The notes under the pieces: model-generated
What the model was told of the DNA's origin: nothing
The model's database searches: none
Seen by the model: only the letters and a program-made list of their open reading frames with translations
Source: Leeuwenhoekiella parthenopeia
GTDB lineage: Bacteria > Bacteroidota > Bacteroidia > Flavobacteriales > Flavobacteriaceae
Assembly (NCBI RefSeq): GCF_020782115.1
Contig: NZ_JAJGMW010000010.1
Coordinates: 82,357 to 146,356 of the forward strand
Length of the DNA: 64,000 nucleotides
Direction of reading: 5' to 3'
Made by a program: the position numbers and the translations under genes
Shown: positions 1 through 9,891 of the stretch, in pieces
Layout: each line of letters opens with the position of its first letter
How positions within the stretch are numbered: position 1 is the first letter of the stretch

Positions 1-1160
1 ACTTCTCCTACAAGATAAAGACCTTCAAACTTTTTAGACTCATAAGTTCTAAAATCAACTTCCTTAAGATCAACCCCTCCGGCTGTCACAAATTCTTCTT
101 TAAACGTACTTTTTCCGCTTACGCGAAAAATCCCGGAACACAATTGCTCAGAGAGGGCTGAAATTTCAGCTGAAGTAAGATCGGCCCATTTTTGCGTTTC
201 CGAAATACCTGCAGCTGTCATCAATCGTTGCCAAAGACGTTTAGGCAAATTAAATGGAGTGTATTTAAACAAGTTTTGCTTTGCAAGTTTCAGGCGATAG
301 CGGTTTAACAAATCAAAAACCTGTTGCTTTGAAAAATCGGGCAGCCAGTTAATTTTAATCTTAAATTCATAATTTAAATTTTTAAGGCTACGCGCGCCCC
401 AGGCAGAAAGCTTCAAAATACCGGGACCACTAAGCCCCCAGTGTGTGACAAGAACAGGACCCCGGGCACCTTCCTTACCTACGGCAGAATTTTCTATATC
501 CAAATACTTTTCATCCAAATCAAGTAGAGAAACAACCGCATCTGTACTTAGTCCGGCAAGATCTTTTATACGTGTATCCGTTATATTAAACGTAAATAAG
601 GAAGGAACCTGAGGTACAATATCAAAACCCATAACGCCAAGCATTTGAAGTATTTTAGGATTGCTTCCGGTAGCCACGATTACGACCCGCGCCTCAAAAG
701 ATTGATTTTTTGTCGTTACCCTCCATAACAGGCCCTGCTTTTCGATTTTTAAAACAGTGGCCTTTTTAAAAATAGCAATACCCAATTGCTCAGCCTGATT
801 CAGAAAACAATCAATTACAGTTTGTGAGCTGTTAGATACCGGAAAAACGCGTCCGTCATCTTCAATCTTAAGATCAACTCCAAGATTTTCAAACCATTGC
901 ATCGTATCTCCCGTCATAAAAGAATGAAAGGGTCCTAACAGTTCGCGCTTGCCCCGCGGATAATATTCGGTAAGGGGTTTCGGCTCAAAAACTGCGTGGG
1001 TGAGGTTACAGCGCCCTCCTCCGGAGATCCGCACTTTTTCTAAAACTTCGGCACCGCGTTCTAAAATGGCAACAGATAAATCGGGGCTTAATTGGGAACA
1101 ATTAATTGCGGAAAAAAAACCTGCCGCTCCTCCTCCAAGTACAAGTACATCAACTTTCAT
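1..1160 (-). CDS. BaiN/HI0933-family FAD flavoprotein (3' end beyond window)
   Basis: Reading leftward from the ATG at 1158-1160 the frame stays open to the window edge, giving at least 386 residues. The N-terminus MKVDVLVLGGGAAGFFSAIN is a Rossmann GxGxxG FAD-binding motif, and SGGGRCNLTH about 45 residues in is the signature of the HI0933/YhiN (BaiN) group of flavoproteins. A later segment (GVMGFDIVPQVPSLFTFNI) also fits the family. Members are cytosolic FAD proteins of poorly defined role, some annotated as reductases. The family call is firm, the substrate unknown. The gene is truncated by the window edge, not by mutation as far as can be seen. Confidence 0.85.
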   Translation of the reverse strand, partial: MKVDVLVLGGGAAGFFSAINCSQLSPDLSVAILERGAEVLEKVRISGGGRCNLTHAVFEPKPLTEYYPRGKRELLGPFHSFMTGDTMQWFENLGVDLKIEDDGRVFPVSNSSQTVIDCFLNQAEQLGIAIFKKATVLKIEKQGLLWRVTTKNQSFEARVVIVATGSNPKILQMLGVMGFDIVPQVPSLFTFNITDTRIKDLAGLSTDAVVSLLDLDEKYLDIENSAVGKEGARGPVLVTHWGLSGPGILKLSAWGARSLKNLNYEFKIKINWLPDFSKQQVFDLLNRYRLKLAKQNLFKYTPFNLPKRLWQRLMTAAGISETQKWADLTSAEISALSEQLCSGIFRVSGKSTFKEEFVTAGGVDLKEVDFRTYESKKFEGLYLVGE

Positions 1161-1641
1161 AATGCAAATATAGTCTGCTAAAAACGAATGTAAGTTTTAC
1201 ATTAAAACAGAAAAATACTTAATCGATTTAGGCTCTTTATCTATAAAGGTTTCTTGATTTTCTAAATGCTCAAAAATCGCAAATCTGACGTTTTATGCTT
1301 TTTGTTAGCGTCCGATTTATCATTTTAAGTCGAAAATTCATAAAATTTAACATTTTTAAGATAAAAATATTAGCCTTTTTGAAGCTTGAAGACCAACACG
1401 GTCATTTTCAACCTATTCCAAAAAGCTTTGAATTTTTGATAAAATTATGAGTATATTTTATCAACTTATTAATTTATCAATAAAAAAATGTCGATAAACG
1501 TATAATTTACATTTTTCATTACGATATCGATTTCGTTACTTAAACGTTGTAGTGCCCATTTTTAAATAATTATTTATATAAATTTGATCACCAAGAAACA
1601 CTTTTGGAAAACCAAATAATTCAATTAAAAATTTCAAACTT
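1161..1641 (+). promoter_or_regulatory. susC upstream region with a LacI-type operator at 1217-1231
   Basis: This 481-base AT-rich gap holds no credible ORF. At 1217-1231 lies ACTTAATCGATTTAG, a CG-centred near-palindrome. It is the reverse complement of 15 of the 16 bases of the site in the lacI/GH32 divergent promoter (23445-23460). LacI-family regulators bind such CG-centred palindromes, so I infer that the regulator encoded at 22335-23378 also acts here. A second CG-centred stretch (gatatcgatttc) lies near 1523-1534. I could not place a -7/-33 promoter with confidence. Confidence 0.6.
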
Positions 1642-4600
1642 ATGAAGCATGTAATACTTAGAGGTATGTTGTTTTTAGCTTCGCTTTTACTGGCAGGTAT
1701 GGCGAATGCACAAACAGTATCCGGGACAGTATCGGAGCCTAACGGCCCATTACCAGGTGCTAACGTCCTTGTTAAGGGAACCACCAATGGTACTACAACA
1801 GATTTTGACGGTAACTATACTTTAAATAATGTTCCCTCAAATGCAACACTTGTTTTCAGTTATGTAGGTTTTGCACAGCAGGAAGTTGCTGTTAACGGAA
1901 GATCTACCGTAAATGTAACACTAGAAGAAGATGCTGCGGCACTTGAGGAAGTGGTGGTAATTGGTTACGGTACTACGACCGTACGTGATGCAACCGGTTC
2001 TGTTTCTTCGGTCACCGCAGAAGAGTTTAATCAGGGTGCTATCGCATCTCCGGAACAACTTATTCAAGGTAAAACTGCGGGGGTCAACATTTCTCAAAAT
2101 AGTGGTGAGCCAGGAGCTGGTAATAATATTCGTATCCGTGGTTCCAACTCTATTCGCTCGAACAACAATCCTCTTTTCGTAGTGGATGGTATTCCACTTT
2201 CCGGTGAGTCAACAACACCATCAGGAGGTGATATCATCAATGGTGCTAATGCTACAAGAAACCCGTTAAACTTTATCAACCCTAACGATATCGAGAGCAT
2301 TTCTATCTTAAAGGATGCTTCTGCTACAGCAATCTACGGTTCTCGTGGTGCTAATGGGGTTGTAATTGTAACCACAAAAAGCGGTCGCGGTGCACAGGGA
2401 GGTGTGTTCGAATTTTCTTCAAACATGAGTTTTTCTGCTCCTGCTCAAAACTATGACTTATTTAATGCTCAACAATTCCTTGCAAATACTGAAGAGTTAA
2501 GAGGGCAGGATATTGCTAATGATTTGGACTTTGGTTTTAATACAGATTGGCAGGATTATATAACCCGTTCAACAATATCTACAAACAACAACCTATCTTA
2601 TTCGAATAACTACAACTCAGGTAATATACGTGCAACCGTAAGTTATGGTAATATAGAAGGGGTTATCCAAAACTCTTCTCAAGAGCGTATCACTACGCGT
2701 CTTAACGCCAATCAGCGTTTCTTTGATGATAAATTAAGTTTTGCGTTGCAGGCATCGTATTCACGTGTAAATGATGAAGCACCACCTATCAGTGGGCAGG
2801 GTGGAGCCAGTGGTAACCTTATTGGTGCTGCTTACTCAGCTAACCCTACCTGGCCGGCTGACCCTGAGTTCTTTTTTGCGGGAAACCTTTTGAACCCCGC
2901 AAACTATTTGAACAACTACAATGCAAATACAAATACCAACAGGTATCTAATCAATTTATCTACAGAATATAAATTTACTGATGCCATTACCGGTAAAGTA
3001 AGTTTAGGTTATGATAACTCAGACGCTGAGGCACAAGCTTCGGTATCTCCGAACATCAATAACTTTAACCGTGTAACTGATAATGGGCAGGCATCTTTCA
3101 ATACACTGGAGAACACCAGCAAATTATTAGAAGCAACCCTTCGTTATGCTAAAGAATTTGACAATTTCAAAATTGATGCACTTGCAGGGTATTCATTTCA
3201 GGATTTCAGACGTCAGGGATTCAATGCGCAAGGTTATGGTTCTCCTGTAACAAATCTGTTAGATATGCAGGATGCTCTTAGAGGTGCTGTAAGTGATCTT
3301 CGCGGAAGAATCAATGTACCTTATCAACAATTTGGTTATGACAGTAATGGTGCTAATTCATTCTTAAATTCTCTTGTACCTTTTGACGACAGCGGTGTAT
3401 TACCATCTTTTACCGGAGTTTATGAAACTCTTTGGTTAGACACTTTTGATAACACAGACGAATTACAATCCTATTTTGCTCGATTACAGTTTACATTTTC
3501 TGAAAAATATCTACTTACAGCCACAATGAGAGCTGATGGTTCTTCTCGTTTTGGAGAAAACAATAAATATGGATATTTCCCTTCTGCTGCATTCGCTTGG
3601 CAATTGGGTGATGAAGATTTTATAGGCGATGCATTCTCAACCCTTAAATTAAGAGTTGGTGCAGGTTCTACCGGTAACCAGGAAGGTTTAGGTTATGCTC
3701 AGTATTTAAACAGACAGCGCTTTGGAGGTCCTGGTATTACTGATGATGGTACTGTTAACAGACCAGGTCTCGAAACTGTTGCGGTACAAAACCCTGATCT
3801 TAAATGGGAATCAACAATAGACCTAAACTTTGGTATTGATTTTGGATTTAATAATGACCGTTTTAATGGATCACTTGACCTTTATCGCAAAGCCACAAGA
3901 GACTTACTTTTTAGATCACCAGCTCCTGCTCCTGCATTTGATCCGTTCCGATTTGTTAACCTTGAAGATGGAGAAGTAATAAATAAAGGTGTGGAATTAG
4001 CTCTTAACTACGATCTTATACAGACTGAAGATGTAAACTTCTCAGCTTCTTTCAATATTTCTTACAACCATAACGAGGTAACGGGATTAAATGGTGCTGT
4101 TGCAAATTTTGGTGAAGTAAATGGACCTGGTCTTACCGGGGCGTTTGTTCAAAGACTTGGTGAAGGCAGATCCTTATTCTCCTACTATATGGCTGAATAT
4201 GCAGAAGATGCTAGTGGTAATCCTGATTTCTCTGCAGATGACAAAGTTTTTGTTGGCAAAGATGCATTACCAGACTGGAACACCGGTTTGTCTCTTAACC
4301 TGAGCGTTAAAAACTGGGATTTTTCTACGTTCTTTACCGGTCAGTTCGGTTTTTATGTGTACAACAACACTGCAAACGCATTCTTAAACAGACCTACATT
4401 CTTAACTTCAAGAAACAGTACATCTGATGGTTTGGCTTTGGTTTCACAGGAAGTTTCTACTCTCTATTTAGAGAACGGAGATTTTGTACGACTTCAAAAC
4501 GCTTCTGTAGGTTACAACATTCCTATGCGTGAGGGCTCTGCAATTCAATCGATGCGCGTAAATGTAACTGGTCAAAACTTATTACTGATCACGGGGTATA

Positions 4601-4728
4601 GTGGTTTGGATCCTGAAGTTTCCTCTTCAACCGGTGACTTTGGTAGTGGTATTCCTAGTGCAGGTATTGACTATACGTCATTCCCAAGACCTACTACAGT
4701 TACAGTTGGCTTAAATGCAAGATTTTAA
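1642..4728 (+). CDS. SusC/RagA-family TonB-dependent outer-membrane transporter
   Basis: The 1028-residue protein has a Sec signal peptide (MKHVILRGMLFLASLLLAGMANAQ). It continues with a carboxypeptidase-regulatory-like beta-sandwich (about residues 25-95), a TonB-box-like EEVVVIGYGT near 103-112, a plug domain with IRIRGSNSIRSNNNPLFVVDGIPL-type residues around 160-185, and a C-terminal beta-barrel ending in ...VGLNARF. Length and order are standard for SusC-type transporters, which import oligosaccharides or peptides with a SusD lipoprotein using TonB energy. susD follows directly. The LacI-type operator upstream and the saccharide genes at 19-27 kb suggest a glycan substrate, possibly a fructan or gluco-oligosaccharide. 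That substrate is inference. Confidence 0.95.
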   Translation: MKHVILRGMLFLASLLLAGMANAQTVSGTVSEPNGPLPGANVLVKGTTNGTTTDFDGNYTLNNVPSNATLVFSYVGFAQQEVAVNGRSTVNVTLEEDAAALEEVVVIGYGTTTVRDATGSVSSVTAEEFNQGAIASPEQLIQGKTAGVNISQNSGEPGAGNNIRIRGSNSIRSNNNPLFVVDGIPLSGESTTPSGGDIINGANATRNPLNFINPNDIESISILKDASATAIYGSRGANGVVIVTTKSGRGAQGGVFEFSSNMSFSAPAQNYDLFNAQQFLANTEELRGQDIANDLDFGFNTDWQDYITRSTISTNNNLSYSNNYNSGNIRATVSYGNIEGVIQNSSQERITTRLNANQRFFDDKLSFALQASYSRVNDEAPPISGQGGASGNLIGAAYSANPTWPADPEFFFAGNLLNPANYLNNYNANTNTNRYLINLSTEYKFTDAITGKVSLGYDNSDAEAQASVSPNINNFNRVTDNGQASFNTLENTSKLLEATLRYAKEFDNFKIDALAGYSFQDFRRQGFNAQGYGSPVTNLLDMQDALRGAVSDLRGRINVPYQQFGYDSNGANSFLNSLVPFDDSGVLPSFTGVYETLWLDTFDNTDELQSYFARLQFTFSEKYLLTATMRADGSSRFGENNKYGYFPSAAFAWQLGDEDFIGDAFSTLKLRVGAGSTGNQEGLGYAQYLNRQRFGGPGITDDGTVNRPGLETVAVQNPDLKWESTIDLNFGIDFGFNNDRFNGSLDLYRKATRDLLFRSPAPAPAFDPFRFVNLEDGEVINKGVELALNYDLIQTEDVNFSASFNISYNHNEVTGLNGAVANFGEVNGPGLTGAFVQRLGEGRSLFSYYMAEYAEDASGNPDFSADDKVFVGKDALPDWNTGLSLNLSVKNWDFSTFFTGQFGFYVYNNTANAFLNRPTFLTSRNSTSDGLALVSQEVSTLYLENGDFVRLQNASVGYNIPMREGSAIQSMRVNVTGQNLLLITGYSGLDPEVSSSTGDFGSGIPSAGIDYTSFPRPTTVTVGLNARF

Positions 4729-4747
4729 TCTTAAAAAAATTGATAAA

Positions 4748-6370
4748 ATGAAAAGACTAAACAAATTTAAATTGGTTTTTCTCAGTGTCCTAACGGTTAC
4801 AGCTTTTAGTGCCTGTACCGATCTAGAAATTGAGGAGACAGATTCAATACTTACTGACGGTTTTACTGGTATTCCTACAGCTGAGGAAGCGGCTAGTACC
4901 GTTAGTGGTATGTACAATAATATTAGAGGATATGTTGGTGATCAGGCAAACCTGTATGCTCTTAGTGAAGTTACTACCGATGCTCAATTAGTACCTACCC
5001 GAGGATCTGACTGGGGGGATAACGGAATCTGGAGGCAGCTTCACCAGCACACCTGGACTGCAGACCATCAATATATCAGAACCGTATTCGATCAGTGGAA
5101 CGAGTTGCAATTGACCGCAAGTACAGTACTTGACGAACGCTCTGCTTCTTCATCTGACTCAAGGGCACAAGCCTCTTTCTTAAGAGCTTTAGGTATGTTT
5201 GTGATATTAGATAATTTCGGTCAGGTTCCGTACAGAGATACCACAGCCGATCCACGTGAAAATCCCGAAGTTCTTACCGGTGCAGATGCAGTAGCTTTTA
5301 TCGCTTCTGATTTACAAAATGCTATTTCAGGCTTACCGAGTTCTTCTGCAGGAGACGACAACCCACGCGCAACACAAGCAGCGGCTCGTTATCTATTGGC
5401 TAAACTTCATTTGAATAGACATATATATGAAGGAACAGGAAGTCCTGCTGCTTCAGATATGAATGAAGTGATTTCTTTAGTTGAAGAAATTGAAGAAGAT
5501 GGATACGCATTGCACGATGGCTACTTTGAACTATTTGAGCCTACAGCTGATACTGAAACCATCTGGTATATCAACACCTCTACCGGTAACCGTATCTGGA
5601 ATACGCTGCACTATAACTTCACCCACCCTGATAACACAGGTGGTGGTTGGAATGGTTTTGCCACACTTGCTGAATATTACGATCTTTTTGAAGGTCCCGC
5701 TAACAGTAACAACCCAGGTGAAGGACAGGAAGAGCGCAGAGGTTATGTGGCACAACGTGGTGTAGCTTTTACTGGACAGGAATTTATGACTGACGCTGAT
5801 AACGATGGCTTTGCTGATGCTTCAAACGTTGGTTATGGATTCTTAATTGGCCAGCAATACGCCCTAAATGGAGCTCCTCTTACAGATAGAGGTAATGTGC
5901 CCTTACAATTTAAACGTGATTTTGTTGACGCCAGTACCGGCCAACCTAGTCTTGTAGAAAACGGCGAGCAAACGGGGATTCGTGTAATTAAATACAACCC
6001 GAGAAACGGTGCCTTTAGAGAGCACGAAATTTTCTTCCGTTATTCTGATGCTTATTTGATGAAAATTGAGGCCATTCACAATGGTGGAACCAGTTCAGAT
6101 AATGCATTAACTCTTATGAATGCGTTGAGAACATTAAGAGATGCAACCCCTTTAACAAGTTTAACCGATCAGGATATTATTGATGAAAGAGGTCGTGAAT
6201 TATACACTGAATTTTGGAGACGTAATGACTTAATTCGTTTTGGTCAATACACCAAAGACTGGGCGTTTAAAGATCCTTCTGCAGTAGGTAATACAGACAA
6301 GAATTTGTTCCCAATACCTAACACTCAGGTTATTCTCAACCCTAATTTAGTTCAAAACCCGGGCTACTAA
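4748..6370 (+). CDS. SusD/RagB-family outer-membrane nutrient-binding lipoprotein
   Basis: Encodes 540 residues starting at the ATG at 4748. The in-frame upstream ATG at 4715 overlaps the end of susC and would precede the signal peptide. MKRLNKFKLVFLSVLTVTAFSAC is a lipoprotein signal with the lipidated Cys at residue 23. The rest has the TPR-rich SusD pattern (YNNIRGYVGDQANLYALSE, SFLRALGMFVILDNFGQVPY) and the family's typical C-terminal ending FPIPNTQVILNPNLVQNPGY. SusD caps the SusC barrel at the cell surface and binds substrate. The 19-base gap from susC marks one operon, and a stem-loop terminator follows at 6397. Confidence 0.95.
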   Translation: MKRLNKFKLVFLSVLTVTAFSACTDLEIEETDSILTDGFTGIPTAEEAASTVSGMYNNIRGYVGDQANLYALSEVTTDAQLVPTRGSDWGDNGIWRQLHQHTWTADHQYIRTVFDQWNELQLTASTVLDERSASSSDSRAQASFLRALGMFVILDNFGQVPYRDTTADPRENPEVLTGADAVAFIASDLQNAISGLPSSSAGDDNPRATQAAARYLLAKLHLNRHIYEGTGSPAASDMNEVISLVEEIEEDGYALHDGYFELFEPTADTETIWYINTSTGNRIWNTLHYNFTHPDNTGGGWNGFATLAEYYDLFEGPANSNNPGEGQEERRGYVAQRGVAFTGQEFMTDADNDGFADASNVGYGFLIGQQYALNGAPLTDRGNVPLQFKRDFVDASTGQPSLVENGEQTGIRVIKYNPRNGAFREHEIFFRYSDAYLMKIEAIHNGGTSSDNALTLMNALRTLRDATPLTSLTDQDIIDERGRELYTEFWRRNDLIRFGQYTKDWAFKDPSAVGNTDKNLFPIPNTQVILNPNLVQNPGY

Positions 6371-6396
6371 TTTCTAGAATTTGCCAAATATGAAAA

Positions 6397-6426
6397 GAGG
6401 GTCATTTTTTAAATGATCCTCTTTTT
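6397..6426 (+). terminator. Rho-independent terminator after susD
   Basis: GAGGGTCATT pairs with AATGATCCTC (one G-T wobble) around a short T/A loop and is followed by TTTTT. It lies 26 bases past the susD stop, separating susCD from the VCBS genes downstream. Confidence 0.75.
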
Positions 6427-6549
6427 AAATTTAAGAACGCACGTATTTAGAGTAGCAAACACATTTAAAGAATACGTATTAAGTCACTCCAGCCTTTTAA
6501 AATTGGGCACATTGTGCCTATATTTCCCCAAATTTTAGAACAAGTCTTC

Positions 6550-9500
6550 ATGTCCCGAAGTTGTCTTTATTTATTAATTGCTCTGTTGCTAGTAGCATCC
6601 TGTACGAAACAAAGCCGAGAGTCTGTTATGCTGACGGCTCTTGAAGATACCGGCATTGATTTTAGCAATGACCTGACCACTACAACGCAACTCAACATTC
6701 TCAATTACCTGTACTTCTACAATGGCGCCGGTACCGCAATTGCAGATTTTAATAATGACGGACTGCAAGACATTTACTTTACCGGAAATCTGGTTAACGA
6801 TAAGCTCTATCTCAATCAGGGCAACTTAAAATTTAAAGACATCAGCAAAGAAGCCGGAATAACAAATACCGATTGGAATACCGGTGTTACCTCAGTCGAC
6901 ATAAATGCAGACGGCCTTCTTGATATTTATGTGTGTACGGTAAGTGGACATCTGGATCTTCAAGGTCGCAACAAACTGTATGTCAATCAGGGCGTAAAAA
7001 ACGGAGTTCCTACCTTCAAAGAAGCTGCCGCAGATTACGGTCTCGACTATGCGGGGCTTTCAACTCAAGCTGCTTTTTTTGACTACGATCTGGACGGTGA
7101 TCTCGATATGTACCTGCTCAACCACTCGGTTCATCCCAATTCAAACTACGGCCGGGCAGCAATACGCACGGTTTCAGACAGCCTGCGCGGCGATAAACTC
7201 TTCCAAAACAACAACGGCTATTTTACAGATGTTACTTCTGCCGCCGGGATTTTAAGCAGCAAAATAGGCTACGGCCTTGGGGTTTCGGTATCTGATTTAA
7301 ACAATGACAACTACCCGGATCTCTATATTGCCAATGACTTCTTTGAAAACGACTACGTTTATCTCAACAATCAGGATGGAAGCTTTACAGAGGTAAATAC
7401 TTCCGAGGATTTGTTAGGACACACATCCCACTTTTCAATGGGAAGCGCCATTGCAGACCTCAATAACGATAGTCATCCCGATATTTTGAGCCTTGATATG
7501 CTACCCGAAGATCTCGAAGTATTGAAAGCTTCAGGTACCGAATACACTTACCCCATCTATCAAAATCAATTGCGCAACGGTTACGATTATCAGTTTATGC
7601 AAAATGCGTTGCAACTCAATCTGAGCAACAACCGCTTTGCCGAAACCGCCTTTCAAAGCGGTATCGCCGCAACCGAATGGTCATGGAGTCCGCTGGCGGC
7701 TGATTTTGACAACGACGGCTTTAAAGATTTATACATTGCCAACGGGATTCTGGGCGCAACCAATGATATGGACTTCGTGAGTTTTATCTCAAACGAATCT
7801 ATTCAGAAGCGATTGGGCAAAAACATGTCTGAAGCCGAACTCGAATTCATCAAGCAATTACCCCAAACCTATGTGCCCAATTACGCCTACAAAAACAACG
7901 CTGACGGCAGCTTTACCGATGTAACCCAGAGCTGGACCGCAAACATTCCCTCGTTTAGCAACGGAGCTTCGTATGCCGATCTGGATAATGATGGCGACCT
8001 CGATATAGTGGTGAATAACATCAACGCGAAAGCTTTTATCCTGGAGAATAAAACCACAAACCCCGGGATTCAGATTCAGTTTAAGGGAGAAAAAGAAAAC
8101 ACCTTCGGAATCGGCACAAAACTCACCACCTTCTCTGGCGATACCATTCAGTTTTTTGAGAATTATACCACAACCGGTTTTATGTCTGCCGTACCGCCTT
8201 CGGTAGTAATCGGTTTGGGTAAAGCTTCCAAAATTGACTCACTTCAGGTCCTTTGGCCTTCTGGGAAAACCCAGTCTTTGAAAAACATCAAAACCGGTTT
8301 GGTTTTAGAAGAAAAAAATGCTCAGGTAAAACCCCTGACAAGAACTTTGATAAAGCCCGAAATCAACTGGATTCAGGATTCTCTGAACCTCAATTTCACG
8401 CATAAAGACGGTTCTTCCATCGAATTTAGCCGCGATCCGCTCGTGCCTTACGCCGGTACTAATACGGGTCCGCAAATTGAAAGGGCCGATTTTAACCAGG
8501 ACGGATTGGATGACCTTATCATTCTCGGTGCCAAAGCTCAAAAAACGTCACTTTTCCTTCAAAATAAAGACGGAAGCTTAACCGAGTCTTTTTTACCCGA
8601 AGCCGATGACGATGCCATCAACGAAGATACTGCGGTCGCGATTTTTGATGCAGACGGAAACGGCACTCCCGACATTGTCATCGCCAGCGGTGGCAACGAG
8701 TTCACTCAGGGAAAAGCACTTACTCCCCGCCTCTACCTCAACACAAACGGAAGCTTTCAGAAGTCGGAAAACGCATTTGAAGGTATTAATCTTAATGCAT
8801 CTCAGATTAAGGCGGTAGATCTCAATGGGGATGGAAGTCTCGATCTTTCGATTACAGCTGATTTGGTTCCGCAGGAATTTGGCGCCACACCACAACAGTA
8901 CCTGTTGAAAAACGACGGCTCCGGTAATTTTACAGATATTACCTCAAGCTATGCTCCTGAATTTGAAAGCATCGGCAACGTAAAAGACATCATTTGGGCA
9001 GACCTCGATCAAAATGGTTATCCCGACGCTATCGTATGCGGCCATTGGATGCCGATTTCCATCTTTACTAATGACGGAAAGCAATTAAAACCGGTGGATT
9101 CGGAAAGTTTGCACTACACAAACGGACTTTGGAACAGCCTTCAGGTGGCCGATTTTGACGGAGACGGAGACTTAGATATCGTTGCCGGAAACTGGGGCCT
9201 GAATACCCGCCTTAATGCTTCGGTTGAAGAGCCGCTGAACCTGTACCGTTTCGATTTTGACGCTAACGGAAAAATTGATCCGGTGACTACTTATTTTTAT
9301 AAAGGAACCGAAACGGTTTTGGCTACTAAAGACGAACTCGTAAAACAGCTGCCCTATCTCAACAAACGTTTTCTGAGTTATAAAGCTTTCGCGAAAGCGA
9401 GCATTACCGATTTACTTTCCGCAGAGAAACTGAAAAAAGCCGAAAAAAAACAGGTATTTACTCTCGCAAGTACGTATTTTGAAAACACCGGTAATTTCAG

Positions 9501-9831
9501 TTTTAAAGCACATCAGCTTCCTTTTATGGCTCAAATTACCAGCGTGAAAAACATCGTGGCTTACGATTTTAATGAAGACGGACGTGAAGATCTGCTTTTG
9601 CTTGGCAACGATAGTGAAATCAGCACCCAACTGGGCAGACTCGACGCTTCTCACGGTGTATTTTTACTCAATAAAGGCACAACATTTGAGTACGCAGATG
9701 CACCGAAAATTAACATTACCGGAGCGGTGCGCAGCAGTGCATTTTTTAATTTAAACAGCGAACCCTATCTTATTTTGGGGCGCAACAACGACAAACCTAT
9801 TTTTATAAAAAAGCCCAAAATGGGCTTGTAA
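6550..9831 (+). CDS. VCBS/FG-GAP-repeat lipoprotein with ASPIC/UnbV domain (copy 1)
   Basis: 1093 residues from the ATG at 6550; a GTG in frame at 6514 would precede the signal. MSRSCLYLLIALLLVASC is a lipoprotein signal. Repeated DxNxDGxxD motifs (for example DFNNDGLQDIYFTGN, DLDGDLDMYLLNH, DLDNDGDLDIVVNN) are VCBS/FG-GAP beta-propeller blades with calcium-binding loops. A mid-protein ASPIC/UnbV segment (VVIGLGKASKIDSLQVLWPS) is followed by further blades. It is probably surface-exposed; the molecular role of these proteins is unknown. It is the first of three similar genes after susCD, an arrangement I recall as recurrent in marine Bacteroidota, suggesting a part in handling the imported substrate. 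Confidence 0.85.
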   Translation: MSRSCLYLLIALLLVASCTKQSRESVMLTALEDTGIDFSNDLTTTTQLNILNYLYFYNGAGTAIADFNNDGLQDIYFTGNLVNDKLYLNQGNLKFKDISKEAGITNTDWNTGVTSVDINADGLLDIYVCTVSGHLDLQGRNKLYVNQGVKNGVPTFKEAAADYGLDYAGLSTQAAFFDYDLDGDLDMYLLNHSVHPNSNYGRAAIRTVSDSLRGDKLFQNNNGYFTDVTSAAGILSSKIGYGLGVSVSDLNNDNYPDLYIANDFFENDYVYLNNQDGSFTEVNTSEDLLGHTSHFSMGSAIADLNNDSHPDILSLDMLPEDLEVLKASGTEYTYPIYQNQLRNGYDYQFMQNALQLNLSNNRFAETAFQSGIAATEWSWSPLAADFDNDGFKDLYIANGILGATNDMDFVSFISNESIQKRLGKNMSEAELEFIKQLPQTYVPNYAYKNNADGSFTDVTQSWTANIPSFSNGASYADLDNDGDLDIVVNNINAKAFILENKTTNPGIQIQFKGEKENTFGIGTKLTTFSGDTIQFFENYTTTGFMSAVPPSVVIGLGKASKIDSLQVLWPSGKTQSLKNIKTGLVLEEKNAQVKPLTRTLIKPEINWIQDSLNLNFTHKDGSSIEFSRDPLVPYAGTNTGPQIERADFNQDGLDDLIILGAKAQKTSLFLQNKDGSLTESFLPEADDDAINEDTAVAIFDADGNGTPDIVIASGGNEFTQGKALTPRLYLNTNGSFQKSENAFEGINLNASQIKAVDLNGDGSLDLSITADLVPQEFGATPQQYLLKNDGSGNFTDITSSYAPEFESIGNVKDIIWADLDQNGYPDAIVCGHWMPISIFTNDGKQLKPVDSESLHYTNGLWNSLQVADFDGDGDLDIVAGNWGLNTRLNASVEEPLNLYRFDFDANGKIDPVTTYFYKGTETVLATKDELVKQLPYLNKRFLSYKAFAKASITDLLSAEKLKKAEKKQVFTLASTYFENTGNFSFKAHQLPFMAQITSVKNIVAYDFNEDGREDLLLLGNDSEISTQLGRLDASHGVFLLNKGTTFEYADAPKINITGAVRSSAFFNLNSEPYLILGRNNDKPIFIKKPKMGL

Positions 9832-9891
9832 TAATTAATATCCGAAAACCTGATTATAGCATAGCGCACCTGTGCTTAAAAAATATAATTG

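Noticed and set aside
1270..1335. Partial similarity of the unit 1 guide to the susC upstream region (ATCTGAC; TTTTAAGTC)
   Set aside because: Only 7-9 contiguous bases in AT-rich sequence; no extended match beginning at the guide 5' end.
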